64,000 bases of DNA, taken from the NCBI RefSeq assembly GCF_900094555.1, contig NZ_FMAC01000012.1:88291-152290 (forward strand), given 5' to 3'. The translations under genes and the position numbers were made by a program. Within the stretch, counting starts at the first letter, position 1; every line of letters begins with the position of its first letter. The DNA comes from Martinezella hainanensis (lineage in GTDB: Bacteria; Pseudomonadota; Alphaproteobacteria; Rhizobiales; Rhizobiaceae). Under the pieces are notes generated by a model that ran no database searches, had not been told where the DNA came from, and worked only from the letters and a program-made list of their open reading frames with translations. This document shows positions 62,725 to 64,000 of this stretch, one piece after another.

Positions 62725-62914
62725 CCTGAATTCTTTCCGTCTGATCCTGCTCTATGCAGCTCTTTTTGCGCCCGCCACGTTATCGGCGCAAGAAACGAAC
62801 GAGGCGGCCAGAGGACTTCTCAAGATATTGGATCTCGATCGGGCTGGGGAGGCGATGATCAGCTATTGCGAGACTGCCGCGCCGGCCACCGCACCCCTGC
62901 TGAAGGCGGACTAG
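62666..62914 (+). CDS. possible small secreted protein or gene fragment
   Basis: The frame gives 82 residues with a basic N-terminus and a signal-like segment (FRLILLYAALFAPATLSAQE), then a short mature part containing a single Cys. It overlaps the end of the amber-interrupted gene by 59 bp and its stop overlaps that of the convergent chemoreceptor. The abrupt end suggests truncation of a longer gene. No family was recognised. Confidence 0.35.
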   Translation: MHRRSFTRRLQKRSKRSSTNLNSFRLILLYAALFAPATLSAQETNEAARGLLKILDLDRAGEAMISYCETAAPATAPLLKAD

Positions 62915-64000
62915 AATTCCTGCCAGTCTCCGCCTGCGACAGCGGCATTGCCATGAAGGGCGTTGGCCAGCCTTTTGGTCAATTGACGTGCAGGTGATAT
63001 CGCCGTCTTGGATACGGTGTCCGTCGACATGATCGCGAGCGGCTTGCCAGCTTTGCCCGTCGCATGTGAGGCGATTCGAAACTGCGATAGCAACTGGAAC
63101 AAGGCTTCGGCTTCCGATGCCAGACTGTGGGCGGCGGCCGTAGCTTGCTCGACCATGGCTGCATTTTGCTGTGTGCCCTGATCCATCGTGTTGACGGACG
63201 TGTTGATTTCCTTCAGGCCTGTCGCCTGTTCCCTGGAAGCTTCGACGATAGCATTTACATTTCCGTCAACCTGTTGGACCTGAACGACGATTTCTTCCAG
63301 TGCCTTGCCGGTTTCGCCCACCAGCGACACACCGCTTTTGACATGGTCGTTCGACGTATTGATCAGACTCTTGATTTCCTTGGCGGCCTGTGCCGATCGC
63401 TGGGCCAGTTCTCGCACTTCCTGCGCCACGACAGCAAAGCCCTTACCAGCCTCGCCAGCGCGTGCGGCCTCGACGCCCGCATTCAACGCGAGAAGATTGG
63501 TCTGGAAGGCGATTTCATCGATAACGCCGATGATGTTGGCAATTTCGGTAGCAGAGGCCTCGATCTTACCCATGGCCTCGACAGCACTTCGGACCACGCG
63601 ACCGGAATGCTCGGCGTTTTCTTTGGTTTTGCGCACCAGTTGACCGGCCTCGTGCGCTCGCGTGCTTGAGCCCGAGACGGTTATCGTAATCTCCTCAAGC
63701 GCTGCGGCAGTCTGTTCCACCGATGCAGCCTGCTGCTCGGTTCTTTTGGCGAGATCATCGGATGCCGACCGGATTTCCTGCGCGCCCGACGCGATGGCGC
63801 CGGCATTTTCCGCGACCTTCTGCATGGCCGCGTGCAATCTCTCGACGGCTTGGTTGAAATCGATGCGGAGTTGATCGAGGGAGGGGATAAAGGGCTTGGT
63901 GATCTGACGTGTAAGGTCTCCGCTTGCCAAGCCCTGCAGGCCGTCGGCCAGCTGGCTGACGGCCGCATTGGTCTGCTCCGCCAAAGCATCGCGCTCGGTC
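62911..64000 (-). CDS. methyl-accepting chemotaxis protein, 5' end beyond window
   Basis: The frame stays open to the right edge of the window, so the sensor and membrane parts lie outside. Visible are the end of a HAMP-type segment (GLQGLASGDLTRQITKPFIP), the cytoplasmic coiled coil and the signalling tip (FQTNLLALNAGVEAARAGEA). The C-terminus ends GGDWQEF, again the xWxxF tether for CheR. The signalling domain is closely similar to that of the receptor at 46.6-48.9 kb. Ligand unknown. Confidence 0.93.
   Translation of the reverse strand, partial: TERDALAEQTNAAVSQLADGLQGLASGDLTRQITKPFIPSLDQLRIDFNQAVERLHAAMQKVAENAGAIASGAQEIRSASDDLAKRTEQQAASVEQTAAALEEITITVSGSSTRAHEAGQLVRKTKENAEHSGRVVRSAVEAMGKIEASATEIANIIGVIDEIAFQTNLLALNAGVEAARAGEAGKGFAVVAQEVRELAQRSAQAAKEIKSLINTSNDHVKSGVSLVGETGKALEEIVVQVQQVDGNVNAIVEASREQATGLKEINTSVNTMDQGTQQNAAMVEQATAAAHSLASEAEALFQLLSQFRIASHATGKAGKPLAIMSTDTVSKTAISPARQLTKRLANALHGNAAVAGGDWQEF

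Overview
The window looks like a chromosome or chromid segment of a fast-growing member of the Rhizobiaceae (Rhizobium/Agrobacterium group). This is inferred from the high-GC coding style, the divergent katG-oxyR pair, the DUF992 and BON/CsbD stress genes, the MocR, FCD-GntR and LysR regulators beside catabolic ABC operons, and chemoreceptors ending in xWxxF. No rRNA, tRNA or CRISPR array was seen.

Layout of the first half. 0.2-2.3 kb: a LysR regulator and an aldo/keto-reductase-fold protein that lacks two catalytic residues. 2.4-3.8 kb: small stress-type genes (CsbD, BON, DUF992). 3.8-7.4 kb: katG and oxyR, divergent. 7.9-14.2 kb: a polar-amino-acid-type ABC operon with an M20 amidohydrolase and a dihydroxyphthalate-decarboxylase-like protein, divergent from a MocR regulator across an 11+11 bp inverted repeat. 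14.2-17.7 kb: surface-polysaccharide genes (acyltransferase, glycosyltransferase, flippase). 17.9-21.6 kb: a J-domain protein, a Nudix/NrtR-like regulator with a degenerate Nudix box, and a divergent SPFH plus NAD-kinase-like gene pair around a 17 bp palindrome. 21.6-24.1 kb: a DegP-type protease and a DUF2161 protein. 24.4-26.3 kb: a WcbI/GSCFA pair. 26.3-34.3 kb: a glycan-use locus (GH94-type phosphorylase, GH2 beta-mannosidase, FCD-GntR regulator, mannonate dehydratase). 34.5-37.1 kb: a GGDEF/EAL protein and a VOC protein. 37.2-43.0 kb: a kynurenine operon (kynB, kynU) joined to a tryptophan-type ABC importer, with a GntR regulator.

From about 43.1 kb the window turns accessory. It holds a truncated integrase, a truncated IS6-family transposase fused to the last part of an RND efflux pump, an O-methyltransferase, a Tat-exported esterase, a chemoreceptor, and a DUF1778/GNAT toxin-antitoxin pair with a 19+19 bp operator. 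Then comes an operon of a three-module unknown protein and a 2849-residue RHS/TcB-like protein, preceded on the same strand by a LuxR-type regulator. The window ends with a secreted-protein gene broken by an in-frame amber codon and the 3' part of a second chemoreceptor.

The strongest candidates for something undescribed are (a) the RHS giant with its triple-module partner and LuxR regulator, with no obvious immunity gene, and (b) the NrtR-like regulator facing an SPFH/NAD-kinase-like pair. All functional names come from reading motifs; no database search was run.
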